From assembly GCA_963755985.1 (NCBI GenBank), contig CAVWLO010000005.1:473648-537647 (forward strand): a DNA stretch of 64,000 nt, written 5' to 3'. The first letter of the stretch is position 1, and each line of letters starts with the position of its first letter. Of this stretch, positions 27,100-35,522 are shown in pieces. Origin of the DNA: DASXMT01 sp963755985. GTDB taxonomy: Bacteria > Actinomycetota > Acidimicrobiia > Acidimicrobiales > RAAP-2. The notes beneath the pieces are model-generated. The model worked only from the letters and a program-made list of their open reading frames with translations. It did not search any database and had not been told where the DNA came from. The position numbers and the translations under genes are program-made.

Positions 27100-27274
27100 G
27101 CCGATCGAGGTAAGTTTCCTGTTGGTGATCGGTTTTTCCCTCGATCGGCCCCCGCAGGCAGACACGGGTGTCACACATCCCGATGTCCGGGTTGCTTTTC
27201 CCGGTACAACCGGTCAGACTCACCAAGCAAGTTGTCATCAAAATGACATGTAGCTGTGGCCCACTTTCGGGCCA
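27100..27274 (+). promoter_or_regulatory. Structured leader before second solute-binding gene
   Basis: Several exclusive hairpins are readable. CCGATC (27101) can pair with GATCGG (27127-27132), which is followed by TTTTT, a terminator-like form. Alternatively GCCGATCGAGG (27100-27110) pairs perfectly with CCTCGATCGGC (27139-27149). Then CCGGG (27187) / CCCGG (27200) competes with CCGGT-ACA-ACCGG (27201-27213), and TGGCCC-N6-GGGCCA is at 27257-27274, just before the ribosome site GAGGGGG. This could be an attenuator, or a terminator for the upstream operon. No known riboswitch was recognised. Confidence 0.45.
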
Positions 27275-27295
27275 GGCGACGACGAGGGGGTTGCG

Positions 27296-28480
27296 GTGAA
27301 GAAGCGAACGTTGGGAGTCCTGGCATCGGTGGGGGTCATCGGAGCGGCCAGCGTGGCCGTGGCCGTGCCCGCTCTCGCCGCGTCGTCGAAGGCGCCGATC
27401 ACCATCGCCTGGATGAGCATTGAGTCGGGGCCCTACGCCACGCCGGGCGCCAACAACGACATCAAGCTGGCCGTCAACCAGATCAACGCCAAGGGCGGCA
27501 TCGACGGCCATACCGTGCAGTTCACACCCTATGACGCCAACATCACGCCACAGCAGGCGGTGACGGCCACCCAGAAGGCACTCGGGTCCAAGCCCACCGC
27601 GATCATCGGCTATTCGGTGGACGATCAGATCCAGGCCACGGCCCAGTTGCTCAAGCAGTCGGGAGTTCCGGTCCTCTCGCCGGCCCAAGGCCCGGCGGCC
27701 TCGTCCAACGTCGTGCACGTACCCAGCCTGTACACGGTGGTGCCCAACCTGGTCACCGCCATCCAGGGCTCCACCTCCTACGGGTTCACCAAGTTCCACC
27801 CCAAGTCGGTGGGCATCTTCCACACTGATGACACCGCGTCCAACGACGACGCAGCCACCGCCCAGGCCCTGCTCAAGAAGCAGGGGGTGACGAACTTCAC
27901 CGTGCGCAGCGCCTCCGATACCGCCACCGACACCACCCAGCAGGCGCTGGCCATGAAGGGTGACGCCGTCATCTACGAATACGGGTTCCCGACGGTCGAG
28001 GCCGTGTTCAATACGTCGTTGTCCCAGAACGGGATCACGGCTCCCATCATGGGCGACCAGAGCGGGAACTTCCTCGCCGCCTACGGCCTGAACAAGCCGG
28101 CCGAGCTGAAGAACTACGCCTTCACCCCCTTCTGCTACCCGGCCGTGCTTCCCACCAGCCAGGCCAAGGCGTACTCGTCGGCCTATACCGCCGCCTACCC
28201 GGGCCAGAGCCTGCAGACGTCGACGGCTTACGTCTACGACGCGGTCAACCTGGTGGGAGCGGCGATCAAGGCGGCCGGCGGCAGTCTGAATTCGTCGGAC
28301 ATCGCCAAGCAACTGGGCCAGATCACCTACACGGGCGCCTGCGGGACCTATCACAGCGACAGCAACCACGACCTGATGCATCAGGTGACCGTGGTGTCCT
28401 ATGCCAACGGGACCAACCCGGGGACCCTCGCCGCCACCTACCATCTCGGTCCGGTGCCGGCCTCCTACTTCAAGAGCTAG
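27296..28480 (+). CDS. Branched-chain-type ABC solute-binding protein
   Basis: Peripla_BP_6 receptor of 394 aa, paralogous to the protein at 11028-12218 (both contain YDANITPQQAVTATQKAL and IQATAQ or VQATAQ followed by LLKQSGVP). A Sec signal peptide, MKKRTLGVLASVGVIGAASV, ends near PALAASS; no lipobox Cys is present. ITIAWMSIESGPYA begins the first lobe. The GTG start at 27296 follows GAGGGGG. It has its own structured leader. No permease is adjacent; it probably serves the LivH/LivM-G/LivF transporter 8.5 kb downstream, with a substrate range different from its paralogue. Confidence 0.92.
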   Translation: MKKRTLGVLASVGVIGAASVAVAVPALAASSKAPITIAWMSIESGPYATPGANNDIKLAVNQINAKGGIDGHTVQFTPYDANITPQQAVTATQKALGSKPTAIIGYSVDDQIQATAQLLKQSGVPVLSPAQGPAASSNVVHVPSLYTVVPNLVTAIQGSTSYGFTKFHPKSVGIFHTDDTASNDDAATAQALLKKQGVTNFTVRSASDTATDTTQQALAMKGDAVIYEYGFPTVEAVFNTSLSQNGITAPIMGDQSGNFLAAYGLNKPAELKNYAFTPFCYPAVLPTSQAKAYSSAYTAAYPGQSLQTSTAYVYDAVNLVGAAIKAAGGSLNSSDIAKQLGQITYTGACGTYHSDSNHDLMHQVTVVSYANGTNPGTLAATYHLGPVPASYFKS

Positions 28481-28539
28481 GCCGGTTGCCGCGGGCAGGA
28501 GGCCCGACAGCACCCGTGGCGGCCCGACCGGGGGGAACC

Positions 28540-29394
28540 ATGACCACATCCACCACCGTCTTTTCCCACCTTGGCATCTGCGTGACCGATCTCGACCGGT
28601 CGCTGACCTTCTACTGCGAAGGCCTCGGCTTCGAGCGAGGCGAGGCGATTCCGATTGACTCGACCTTCGGCGCCGCCCTGGAGGTGTCCGGCGATCTGGC
28701 CCTGACCTCCCAGTTCATCCGGCGGGAGGGTGTGGCCATCGAGCTGCTCCACTACAGCACGCCTGCTCCCACCGGCGAACCATCGCAGCGAAGGAACCAG
28801 CTGGGGCTGACCCACCTGTCCTTTTATGTGGACGACGTGGACGACGTGGCCGCCGCGCTGGTCGCTGCCGGGGGTACGGTCATCGAATCGACCCGGACCA
28901 CCAACGAGGGCATCGACCTCCTGTTCCTCCACGACCCCGATGGGGTGCGGGTCGAATTCGATGAAGGCGCAGGGCTGAGCGTCCGGCGGAGCGGGCCGGG
29001 CACAACGGGCCGGGCACAACGAGCCGGGCACAACGAGCAAAGGGGAGCCAGTGGGCGCCGTCGACGGCAAGGTCGCATTCATCACCGGTGCCGCCCGGGG
29101 CCAAGGCCGGAGCCACGCCGTCCGCCTGGCCGAGCAGGGCGCCGACGTCATCGCCGTCGATCTCTGCGCGCCGGTGGTCAGCGCCGCCTACCCCATGCCG
29201 GTTCCCGAGGACCTGGAGGAGACCGGGCGGTTGATCGAGGCCACCGGTCGACGGGCGCTGACCCGGGTCGTCGATGTCCGGGACGACCGGGCCGTCGCCC
29301 AGGTGGTCCTGGACGGCGCCGCCGCGCTCGGGGTCATCGATATCGTCATTGCCAATGCCGGCATCAGCACCATGGACTCCCTGCTCACCTGTGA
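28540..29394 (+). CDS. VOC/glyoxalase-fold protein with out-of-frame C-terminal extension
   Basis: Residues 8 to about 145 form a vicinal-oxygen-chelate domain: FSHLGICVTDLDRSLTFYCEGLGFERGE, then LGLTHLSFYVDDVDDVAAALVAAGG and LFLHDPDGVRVEFDEG. Metal ligands are likely His in SHLGI, His in LTHLSF and Glu in VEFDE. The protein should end near 28975, but no stop follows. The frame runs through a 14-bp tandem repeat and 340 bp into the next SDR gene in another frame, adding about 140 Arg- and Gly-rich residues. The stop was probably lost at the repeat. The product could be an isomerase or dioxygenase; its true length is uncertain. Confidence 0.75.
   Translation: MTTSTTVFSHLGICVTDLDRSLTFYCEGLGFERGEAIPIDSTFGAALEVSGDLALTSQFIRREGVAIELLHYSTPAPTGEPSQRRNQLGLTHLSFYVDDVDDVAAALVAAGGTVIESTRTTNEGIDLLFLHDPDGVRVEFDEGAGLSVRRSGPGTTGRAQRAGHNEQRGASGRRRRQGRIHHRCRPGPRPEPRRPPGRAGRRRHRRRSLRAGGQRRLPHAGSRGPGGDRAVDRGHRSTGADPGRRCPGRPGRRPGGPGRRRRARGHRYRHCQCRHQHHGLPAHL
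28993..29034. repeat. 14-bp tandem repeat, three copies
   Basis: The unit GRGCCGGGCACAAC is repeated at 28993-29006, 29007-29020 and 29021-29034. It lies at the end of the VOC domain coding region and just before the ribosome site (AAAGGGGA) of the SDR starting at 29051. Confidence 0.85.
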
Positions 29395-29881
29395 GCCGCG
29401 TGTGTGGCGAGAGGTGATCGACATCAACCTCACCGGTGCCTTCCATACCGTCCAGTCCGGGGTCCGGCCCATGGTGGAACGGGGGAACGGCGGCTGCGTG
29501 GTCCTGGTCAGCTCCATCATGGGCCTGAAATCGTCGGGGGGCATCCCCGCCTACACGGCGGCAAAGCACGGGCTGGTCGGCCTGATGCGATCGGCGGCCC
29601 ACGAGCTGGCCCCGTACCGGATCAGGGTCAACTCGATCCATCCCGGCAACGTCCGGACACCGATGGTCGAGAACGAGGGCATGTTCAAGTTGTTCCGTCC
29701 CGATCTCGATGCACCGACCGCCGAGGATGTCGCCCCCGGGTTTGCCGCCATGAACATCTTTCCCGAGCCCTGGTTGGAGGCATCCGACATCACCGACGCC
29801 GTGATGTGGCTCGTGTCCGATACCGGGCGCTACGTGACCGGGATCACGCTCCCGGTCGACCTGGGCGCCACGATCAAATAG
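29051..29881 (+). CDS. Mycofactocin-coupled SDR family oxidoreductase
   Basis: SDR of 276 aa. GKVAFITGAARGQGRSHAVR at residues 6-25 followed by IAVDLCAPVVSAAYPM and PEDLEETGRLIEATGRR is the signature of the mycofactocin-dependent SDR subfamily (TIGR03971 type), which holds a non-exchangeable NAD and uses mycofactocin as electron carrier. The catalytic YTAAK is near 164. It would oxidise an alcohol or reduce a ketone in the pathway. GTG at 29051 follows AAAGGGGA. The stop codon TAG is shared with the start of a tandem repeat. Confidence 0.9.
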   Translation: MGAVDGKVAFITGAARGQGRSHAVRLAEQGADVIAVDLCAPVVSAAYPMPVPEDLEETGRLIEATGRRALTRVVDVRDDRAVAQVVLDGAAALGVIDIVIANAGISTMDSLLTCEPRVWREVIDINLTGAFHTVQSGVRPMVERGNGGCVVLVSSIMGLKSSGGIPAYTAAKHGLVGLMRSAAHELAPYRIRVNSIHPGNVRTPMVENEGMFKLFRPDLDAPTAEDVAPGFAAMNIFPEPWLEASDITDAVMWLVSDTGRYVTGITLPVDLGATIK

Positions 29882-29948
29882 GTCCGTCCCGTCCATCAAT
29901 TCAGGTCCGTCCCGTCCATCAATGAGATCCGTCCCGTCCACTCCATTG
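29880..29948. repeat. Tandem repeat of 22-24 bp, three copies
   Basis: Three copies begin AGGTCCGTCCCGTCCATCAA (29880-29902, 29903-29924) and AGATCCGTCCCGTCCACTCC (29925-29948). The first overlaps the stop codon of the upstream SDR. The array ends 34 bp before the ATG of the next SDR (29983). Confidence 0.85.
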
Positions 29949-29982
29949 GGCCGGACGGACCACCAACGAGGGAGAAACTGCT

Positions 29983-30732
29983 ATGAGCGAACTCGCAACC
30001 GGAAAGGTGGTCCTCGTGACCGGTGGGGGGAGCGGCATCGGCCAGGCCGGTGCCCGCATCTTCGCTCGCGAGGGGGCCGCCCGCGTCTACGTGGCCGACA
30101 CCAACGCCGAAGGGGGAGCAGAGACCCTGTCCCAGGTGGAAGAGGCGGGGGGGACGGCCACGTTCGTCCATGTCGATGTCACCGACGAATCGGCCGTGGC
30201 CGGCCTGGTCGCCCAGATCGTGAAGGAAGAGGGGCGGCTCGATGCGGCCTGGAACAATGCCGGCATCAACGCCGACAGCGCCCCCTTCCACCAGTTGGAG
30301 CTCGACGCCTGGCAGCACATGCTCGACGTCAACTTGACCTCGGTCTTCTTGTGCATGAAGCACGAGCTGGCCCAGATGCTCGACCAGGGCGGGGGGGCCA
30401 TCGTCAACACCTCGTCGGGAGCTGGTCTGGTCCCGGCTCCCGGTCTTCCCCACTACACCGCGGCCAAGCACGGAGTGCTGGGGATCACCAAAGTGGCGGC
30501 CCAGGAGTACAACGGAAGGGGGATCCGGGTGAACGCGGTGTGCCCGGGCATGGTCGATACGCCCATGCTCAGCTCCTGGAACGGGCTGCCCGAGATGGCC
30601 AAGTTCCTGCCGGGCGGGAAGCTGGGCCAGCCGAGTCAGGTGGCCGAGTCGGCGGTGTGGTTGTGCAGCGACGCGGCCGACTGGGTGTCAGGCCTGTCGA
30701 TGGTGGTCGATGGGGGAGGGATCAACCGCTGA
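29983..30732 (+). CDS. Short-chain dehydrogenase/reductase
   Basis: Classical SDR of 249 aa, the family's standard length. GGGSGIGQA is near residues 13-21, NNAGIN near 91, NTSSGAG near 140 and YTAAK near 154-158. ADTNAEGGAETL after beta-2 has an Asp, suggesting NAD(H). GGAGAAACT precedes the ATG. The last residues, SMVVDGGGINR, are typical. It is followed by a convergent mycofactocin-type SDR, 12 bp away. Confidence 0.92.
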   Translation: MSELATGKVVLVTGGGSGIGQAGARIFAREGAARVYVADTNAEGGAETLSQVEEAGGTATFVHVDVTDESAVAGLVAQIVKEEGRLDAAWNNAGINADSAPFHQLELDAWQHMLDVNLTSVFLCMKHELAQMLDQGGGAIVNTSSGAGLVPAPGLPHYTAAKHGVLGITKVAAQEYNGRGIRVNAVCPGMVDTPMLSSWNGLPEMAKFLPGGKLGQPSQVAESAVWLCSDAADWVSGLSMVVDGGGINR

Positions 30733-30744
30733 GGAGGCCGCCGG

Positions 30745-31554
30745 TCAGCGATTGACCACGCCTAGGTCGATGGGCACCTGGGCACCGGTCATGTACTTGG
30801 CCTCGTCGCTGGCCAGAAAGGCCACCAGGCCGGCGACGTCCTCGGGTTCGAGGAAGTCGTACGGAAGGGTGTTCATGAACAGCGGTCCCAACGTGTCCTG
30901 ACGTTGCTCGATCATGGGGAACAGGTCGGGATCGTGGAGCATGTGGGTATTGACGCCGACGGGGTGGATGGAGTTGACCCGGATGTTGTACTCGCCCAGC
31001 TCGTTGGCCAGCGTCCGGCAGAGCCCGACCACGCCATGCTTGGACGAGACGTAGTGGCCCACGAAGGGCTGGCCGACCAGCCCGGCTACCGAGCTGGTGA
31101 GGATGATGGAACCGCCGGTACCCTGGTCGATCATGGTGGGGACGGTGGCCTTGATGGTATGCCACACGCCGGTCAGGTTGATGCCGATGACCTGCTGCCA
31201 TTGCTCTTCGGTCAGTTCCCACAGTCTTCCCGCGCTCATGACCCCGGCGTTGGCCACCACGACGTCGAGCGTCCCCAGCCGAGCGACGCCGTCGGCCACG
31301 ACCTGCTCCAGCCTGGCCAGGTCGCGCACGTCGGCGATCTGGGCCACGATCGCCCGACCCAGCGCCTCGACCTGGCCCACCGTCTCGTCCATGTCGGCGG
31401 GGGTGGCTCCCGGGTACTTGATGGTCTCGACGGGCGCGCAGACGTCGGCTGCGATGATGTCGGCGCCCTCGGTGGCCAGCCGAACCGCGTGAGCTCTGCC
31501 CTGGCCGCGGGCCGCGCCGGTGACGAAGGCCACCTTTCCATCCAGCCGTCCCAT
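30745..31554 (-). CDS. Mycofactocin-coupled SDR family oxidoreductase
   Basis: SDR of 269 aa beginning MGRLDGKVAFVTGAARGQGR and continuing IIAADVCAPVETIKYPGATP, the diagnostic insert of mycofactocin-dependent SDRs. The catalytic YVSSK is near 160, and the C-terminus YMTGAQVPIDLGVVNR is also typical. It is the last gene of a minus-strand cluster with three luciferase-like monooxygenases (31589-34849). It would handle an alcohol/ketone step there. The gap to the preceding gene is 34 bp. Confidence 0.92.
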   Translation of the reverse strand: MGRLDGKVAFVTGAARGQGRAHAVRLATEGADIIAADVCAPVETIKYPGATPADMDETVGQVEALGRAIVAQIADVRDLARLEQVVADGVARLGTLDVVVANAGVMSAGRLWELTEEQWQQVIGINLTGVWHTIKATVPTMIDQGTGGSIILTSSVAGLVGQPFVGHYVSSKHGVVGLCRTLANELGEYNIRVNSIHPVGVNTHMLHDPDLFPMIEQRQDTLGPLFMNTLPYDFLEPEDVAGLVAFLASDEAKYMTGAQVPIDLGVVNR

Positions 31555-31588
31555 GGTTTGCTCGTTTCGTCGGTGTGGTCCGGACCGG

Positions 31589-32572
31589 TCAGGCCAGGTG
31601 GGGGAGGACGTCGTCGGTGTAGAGCTGGACGCACTCCCATCCTCGCTCGATGGGCATCCCGCCGCACAGGGGGTGGATGACCATCGATGCCGATTCGCCT
31701 TGGGCCTCAGCCAGGGCCACGCACTCGGCCGGGCTGGCGATCCGGTAAATGCCCTCGGCCCGCAGCTCGTCGGTGGTGGTGGCGTGGGAGTGCACGGCGG
31801 AGCGGATGTCCGGCGTCTGCCATCCCGAGTACGTCTGGGCCTCGTGAAGGAGGTGGTGGCCGAGCTCGGCCCAGGCCTTGTCCGGGTCCTCGGCCACGAA
31901 CAGCATCGTCGTCTGCGCTGCCGGCATCATGCAGAATCCCTGTGTGCCCTGAGCGGTGCATTGCTCGTAGTAGTACGCCTCGAGCTCGGGGAGGTTGGCG
32001 GCGGGAAAGAAGGGGAGACCGAAGCGGGCTGCCCGCCGAGCGGCCACCTGGCTGGTGCCCCCGACCAGGATGGTGGGATGGGGCTGGGTCAGCGGTCGGG
32101 GCGTCACCCGTACGGTGGTATCCCCGTGCTCGAAGGGCTCGCCCGTCCAGGCCTTGAGCATGGCTTCGAGGGACTCGTCAAAGAGCTTGCCCCGGCGGCT
32201 CCAGTCCTTGCCATGGGCGGCGTACTCCTCGGGCCGGTAGCCCAGGCCGGCCACCACGATGAGGCGGCCGCCGCTGGCCAGGTCGAGGACGGCGATGTCC
32301 TCGGCCAATCGCAACGGGTCGTGCAAAGGCACCAGGAGCGCCGAGATGGTGACGCCGACGTTCTGAGTCCGGCCGAAGATGAGGCCGGCGGTGGCCAGTG
32401 GCGACGGGCTCCAGCCGTTCTCGGCGCCGTGGTGCTCCTCCAGCGAGATCATGGCGAAGCCCTTGGTGTCCATCACCGACACCATGTCGAGCGCAGCTCG
32501 ATACCGGTCGGACATCTCGGCCGGCTCCAGGCCGGGCTGGATGAAGTTGAAGCGAGCGGTGGACATGGCCAT
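31589..32572 (-). CDS. Luciferase-like (LLM) monooxygenase
   Basis: Flavin-dependent TIM-barrel oxidoreductase of 327 aa. LEEHHGAENGWSPSPLATAG near residues 44-63, LHDPLRLAEDIAVLDLASGGRL near 83-104 and GGTSQVAARRAARFGLPFF near 170-188 are typical LLM segments. It is a clear paralogue of the protein at 33869-34849 (shared HDPLRLAEDIAV, EHHG and AWTGEPF). ATG at 32572 or 32566; the former has AGAGGG at better spacing. Confidence 0.9.
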   Translation of the reverse strand: MAMSTARFNFIQPGLEPAEMSDRYRAALDMVSVMDTKGFAMISLEEHHGAENGWSPSPLATAGLIFGRTQNVGVTISALLVPLHDPLRLAEDIAVLDLASGGRLIVVAGLGYRPEEYAAHGKDWSRRGKLFDESLEAMLKAWTGEPFEHGDTTVRVTPRPLTQPHPTILVGGTSQVAARRAARFGLPFFPAANLPELEAYYYEQCTAQGTQGFCMMPAAQTTMLFVAEDPDKAWAELGHHLLHEAQTYSGWQTPDIRSAVHSHATTTDELRAEGIYRIASPAECVALAEAQGESASMVIHPLCGGMPIERGWECVQLYTDDVLPHLA

Positions 32573-32636
32573 GAGAACGGGCCCTCTCTATCGTTGCTTG
32601 CCCGACCGGGAAGGCCGGTCGCCGGCTGCACGCCCC

Positions 32637-33770
32637 TCAGTCGGACGAGCGTCCCGCCGCAGCTTCGCGCAGCCTGGTGGTGCGGTGCACCGGATCGGTG
32701 TCGATCTTCGGGATGACGTGCTCGCCCATGAGCCGGATGGTCTCGAGCATCTGCTCGGTGGTGGCCGTCCCTACCCCGAAGACCAACTGATCGGCGCCGG
32801 CCGCCTCCCATCGTCGGCACTGGGCCAGGGCGTCGTCGGGGTTGCCGATCACGCCCCCGCCTTGGATCGACGCATCGAGCATCTCGGGGGTGGCGTCGGG
32901 GATGAGCTCGGGCCACACCGGGATCTCGGGCGGGTGGGGGAACGTGTCGTGGTAGCGGTAGACGTTGCTGCCGAGATAGCTCGAGTGCGGTCCCGTCGCC
33001 CACGACCGGGCCGTGTCCGTGTCCTCGGCCACGAAGGCTCCGGTGGTCACCATGAGGTTGTCGTTGACGAAGGCGCCGATGGGCTCGGCGTTGGGGATCT
33101 CCTTTTTGTAAGCGGCCAGAACCGGAGCCAGCGCGTCGATGGACCCGATCGAGAAGCCGAGCACGCCGAGGCCCTTCTGGGCTGCCATGGCGTAGCTCGA
33201 GGTGTTACCGGCCGCGTACCACATGGCCGGGTGGAGCTTGCCGTAGGGCTTGGGCAGGATCTTGCGGGGGGGCAGCGACCAGAACTTGCCGTTGTAGCCC
33301 TCGTAGGTGTCCTGGAGCCACATCTTGGGGAACTCGGCGATGACGTCCTCCCAGATCTCCCGGGTGCCCGACAGGTCCTTCATGTCGGGGAGGAAGCCGA
33401 GGATCTCGTGGCTGCCCGCCCCCCGGCCGGTGCCGAACTCGAAGCGGCCCTCGGTGAGGTGGTCGAGCATGGCCACCCGCTCGGCCACCTTGGCCGGGTG
33501 GTTCACCTGGGGCAGCGGGTTGAAGATGCCCGAGCCCAGGTGGATGCGATCGGTGGCGTGGGCCAGGTAGCCGAGGACGACGTCGTTGGCCGACAGGTGG
33601 GAGTACTCGTCCAGGAAGTGGTGCTCGGTGACCCAGACGTACTTGAACCCGGCCTTGTCGGCCGCCTGGACGACCTCGAGCTCGTCCATGAGGGCGTGGT
33701 GCTCCGCCTCGGGATCCGACTCCCGGCGGAAGTTGGGCGTGTACCCCTGAATGAATAGTCCGAACTCCAT
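32637..33770 (-). CDS. Luciferase-like (LLM) monooxygenase
   Basis: LLM-family protein of 377 aa, of a different branch from its two neighbours and nearer to that at 14251-15372 in size and layout. Seen are MEFGLFIQGYTPNF, WVTEHHFLDEYSH, RIHLGSGIFNPLPQVNHPAKVAERVAMLDHL and GRFEFGTGRGAGSHE. It is the middle gene of the minus-strand LLM cluster. The upstream gap 33771-33868 is relatively AT-rich and probably holds a promoter, with TAGCAT as a possible -10 box. Confidence 0.9.
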   Translation of the reverse strand: MEFGLFIQGYTPNFRRESDPEAEHHALMDELEVVQAADKAGFKYVWVTEHHFLDEYSHLSANDVVLGYLAHATDRIHLGSGIFNPLPQVNHPAKVAERVAMLDHLTEGRFEFGTGRGAGSHEILGFLPDMKDLSGTREIWEDVIAEFPKMWLQDTYEGYNGKFWSLPPRKILPKPYGKLHPAMWYAAGNTSSYAMAAQKGLGVLGFSIGSIDALAPVLAAYKKEIPNAEPIGAFVNDNLMVTTGAFVAEDTDTARSWATGPHSSYLGSNVYRYHDTFPHPPEIPVWPELIPDATPEMLDASIQGGGVIGNPDDALAQCRRWEAAGADQLVFGVGTATTEQMLETIRLMGEHVIPKIDTDPVHRTTRLREAAAGRSSD

Positions 33771-33868
33771 GCAATGCCCCCAGTGTTAGCGCTGTCCGGT
33801 GTAAGCCCGATGCTACATGACACATATATCTCAATGTCTGCCGTGGGGGGTCCCTGCCGACGGCACGG

Positions 33869-34849
33869 TCAGAGTCGAGGCAGGACCTCGTGCTCGAAGA
33901 GGCGGAGGCTCTCCCACGCCAGCTCGGGCGGGATGCCGCCCATCAGTGGATGGAAGGCGACGAAGGCGAAGGGCCCCTGTTCGCTCAGCTCGGCCACCAT
34001 CTGGTCGGGCGTGAGGACGCGGTACTGCCCGGTGGCCCGGAGGGCGTCGGCGTCGGCGACGGGCACATAGCCGCCGGTGTCGGAAATGCCCGCGGCCGCC
34101 ATCCAGGCCCCGTAGGCATTGACCTCGTGCAGGGCGTGGGGAGCGATGCGCTGCCACCCGAGCTCGGGGTCCGATGCCAGGTGGACGAAGTCGGTGCTGC
34201 CACCCGGATGGGGCCCGGGGTCGGGACGCCCCAACCGCTGGACCTCGTCGCGATAGAAGTCCCAGACCGCCGGGGTGGAGGGCATGAACCCGTCGGCGAT
34301 GCGGGCGGCCCGGCGGGCGGCCGGCTCGCTGCTCCCGCCCAGGTTGATGGGCGGGCCGCCGGCTTGATAGGGGCGGGGGGTGACCGTCACCGTCCGGCCC
34401 CGGTAGTCGAACGGCTCGCCTGTCCACGCCTGGCGGAGCACGGAGACCAGCTCGGTCGTCCGCCGGGCGCGCCCCCCGATGGGCTGATCGAACATGGCGA
34501 ACTCCTCACCCACGTATCCGTTGGTGAGCACCAGGTCCAGCCGCCCCTCGCTGATCAGGTCGACCACGGCGATGTCCTCGGCCAGGCGCAGCGGATCGTG
34601 GAACGACGCCACCAGGGCAGCCAGGTTGATGCGGATGTTCCGGGTCCTGGCCGCAACGGCCGCAGCCAGAGGGAGAGGTGCGGGCAGGTAACCGTCGGCT
34701 GACCCATGGTGTTCCGAGAGGATCAACGCCACCGCCCCCAGCTCGTCGGCCCACTCGGCCATGTCGAGGGCCGTCCGGTAGCGCTCGGCCATGGAGGTCC
34801 CGGCGAAAGACGGGTTTCGGAAGTCAAAGCGGAGCCCGAAATAGGCCAC
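33869..34849 (-). CDS. Luciferase-like (LLM) monooxygenase
   Basis: LLM protein of 326 aa, paralogous to that at 31589-32572. ILSEHHGSADGYLPAPLPLA, ASFHDPLRLAEDIAVVDLISEGRLDLVL, AWTGEPFDYRGRTV and GGSSEPAARRAARIADGF are the flavin-pocket elements. It is the first gene of the minus-strand cluster. Substrate-specific residues cannot be interpreted by eye. Two paralogues side by side suggest successive oxygenations or different substrates. Confidence 0.9.
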   Translation of the reverse strand: MAYFGLRFDFRNPSFAGTSMAERYRTALDMAEWADELGAVALILSEHHGSADGYLPAPLPLAAAVAARTRNIRINLAALVASFHDPLRLAEDIAVVDLISEGRLDLVLTNGYVGEEFAMFDQPIGGRARRTTELVSVLRQAWTGEPFDYRGRTVTVTPRPYQAGGPPINLGGSSEPAARRAARIADGFMPSTPAVWDFYRDEVQRLGRPDPGPHPGGSTDFVHLASDPELGWQRIAPHALHEVNAYGAWMAAAGISDTGGYVPVADADALRATGQYRVLTPDQMVAELSEQGPFAFVAFHPLMGGIPPELAWESLRLFEHEVLPRL

Positions 34850-34905
34850 CGTTCAGTGTCCGCCGCGCTCGAGGGGGTGGACGGCTGTCGCTCCCGTCCG
34901 GTGCT

Positions 34906-34919
34906 GCCCCGATCGGGGC
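34906..34919. other. Perfect 14-bp palindrome in intergenic region
   Basis: GCCCCGATCGGGGC lies about 57 bp upstream of the LLM start at 34849. It could be an operator or a strong short hairpin. The surrounding 34850-35160 shows no convincing gene; CGGTTCATT occurs twice (35085 and 35108), 23 bp apart, which might be a two-turn protein site. Confidence 0.4.
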
Positions 34920-35160
34920 TTCTGCTCGTTCCTCATGGCACCCTCTCTTCCGTGACCGGCGATGGTAGCGGGTCGGACTCCCGGTCGCACTGGCTCCGGC
35001 TGCCCTCGAGGGGCCAGCGACAGGAATGTCAGGAATTCGGCCCGAGGTCTTGGCGGGACCCGCCCGTCGTGTTACCGTGACGCTCGGTTCATTGAGCCCT
35101 TGCGTGCCGGTTCATTTTGGGGAGCACGCGCCGGCGGTAACCGCCCATGAGGGGGAGTCC

Positions 35161-35478
35161 ATGAGGAGACGGCTTTCGGTCGCCATGGCGCAGACGGTGT
35201 GCGCGGGCACACGTTCTGTGGTCGGCCCGACATCGGTTCCCCGGTGCCGGCTCGGGATACTGCACTCGGAGAGGTCCGATCACGTTCGGACTCGCTACCC
35301 CCACCAGTGGCAACCAAGCGTTCTTCCGGATCTTCACAGGCTTCGGGATGTTCACAGTCAGTTCGGCGCAGCGACCTGCTTCACTGCCCCGCCCTACGCC
35401 GGTCAGTTCGGCGCGGCGACCTGCCTCACCGCCCCGCCCTACGCCGGACGGGCAGGCAAGGTGCCGGTCAAGCGCTAG
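35161..35478 (+). pseudogene. Possible decayed secreted-protein gene
   Basis: A good start (GAGGGGGAGTCC then ATG at 35161) gives MRRRLSVAMAQTVCAGT, resembling the opening of a signal peptide, but the hydrophobic core is lost. A different frame around 35273-35350 reads GPITFGLATPTSGNQAFFRI, which looks protein-like and has no usable start. The first frame ends in two 15-residue repeats, QFGAATC(F/L)TAPPYAG, encoded by the 45-bp tandem repeat. This looks like a frameshifted relic; I do not recognise the family. Confidence 0.3.
35359..35448. repeat. 45-bp tandem repeat, two copies
   Basis: Two copies of a 45-bp unit beginning CAGTTCGGCGC (35359-35403 and 35404-35448) differ at about four bases. 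The array ends about 75 bp before the ATG of the nitroreductase-like gene at 35523. Confidence 0.85.
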
Positions 35479-35522
35479 CCGACGCCAGTCGGCATCGAGT
35501 CGGGAGTTGGGAGCACACCACC

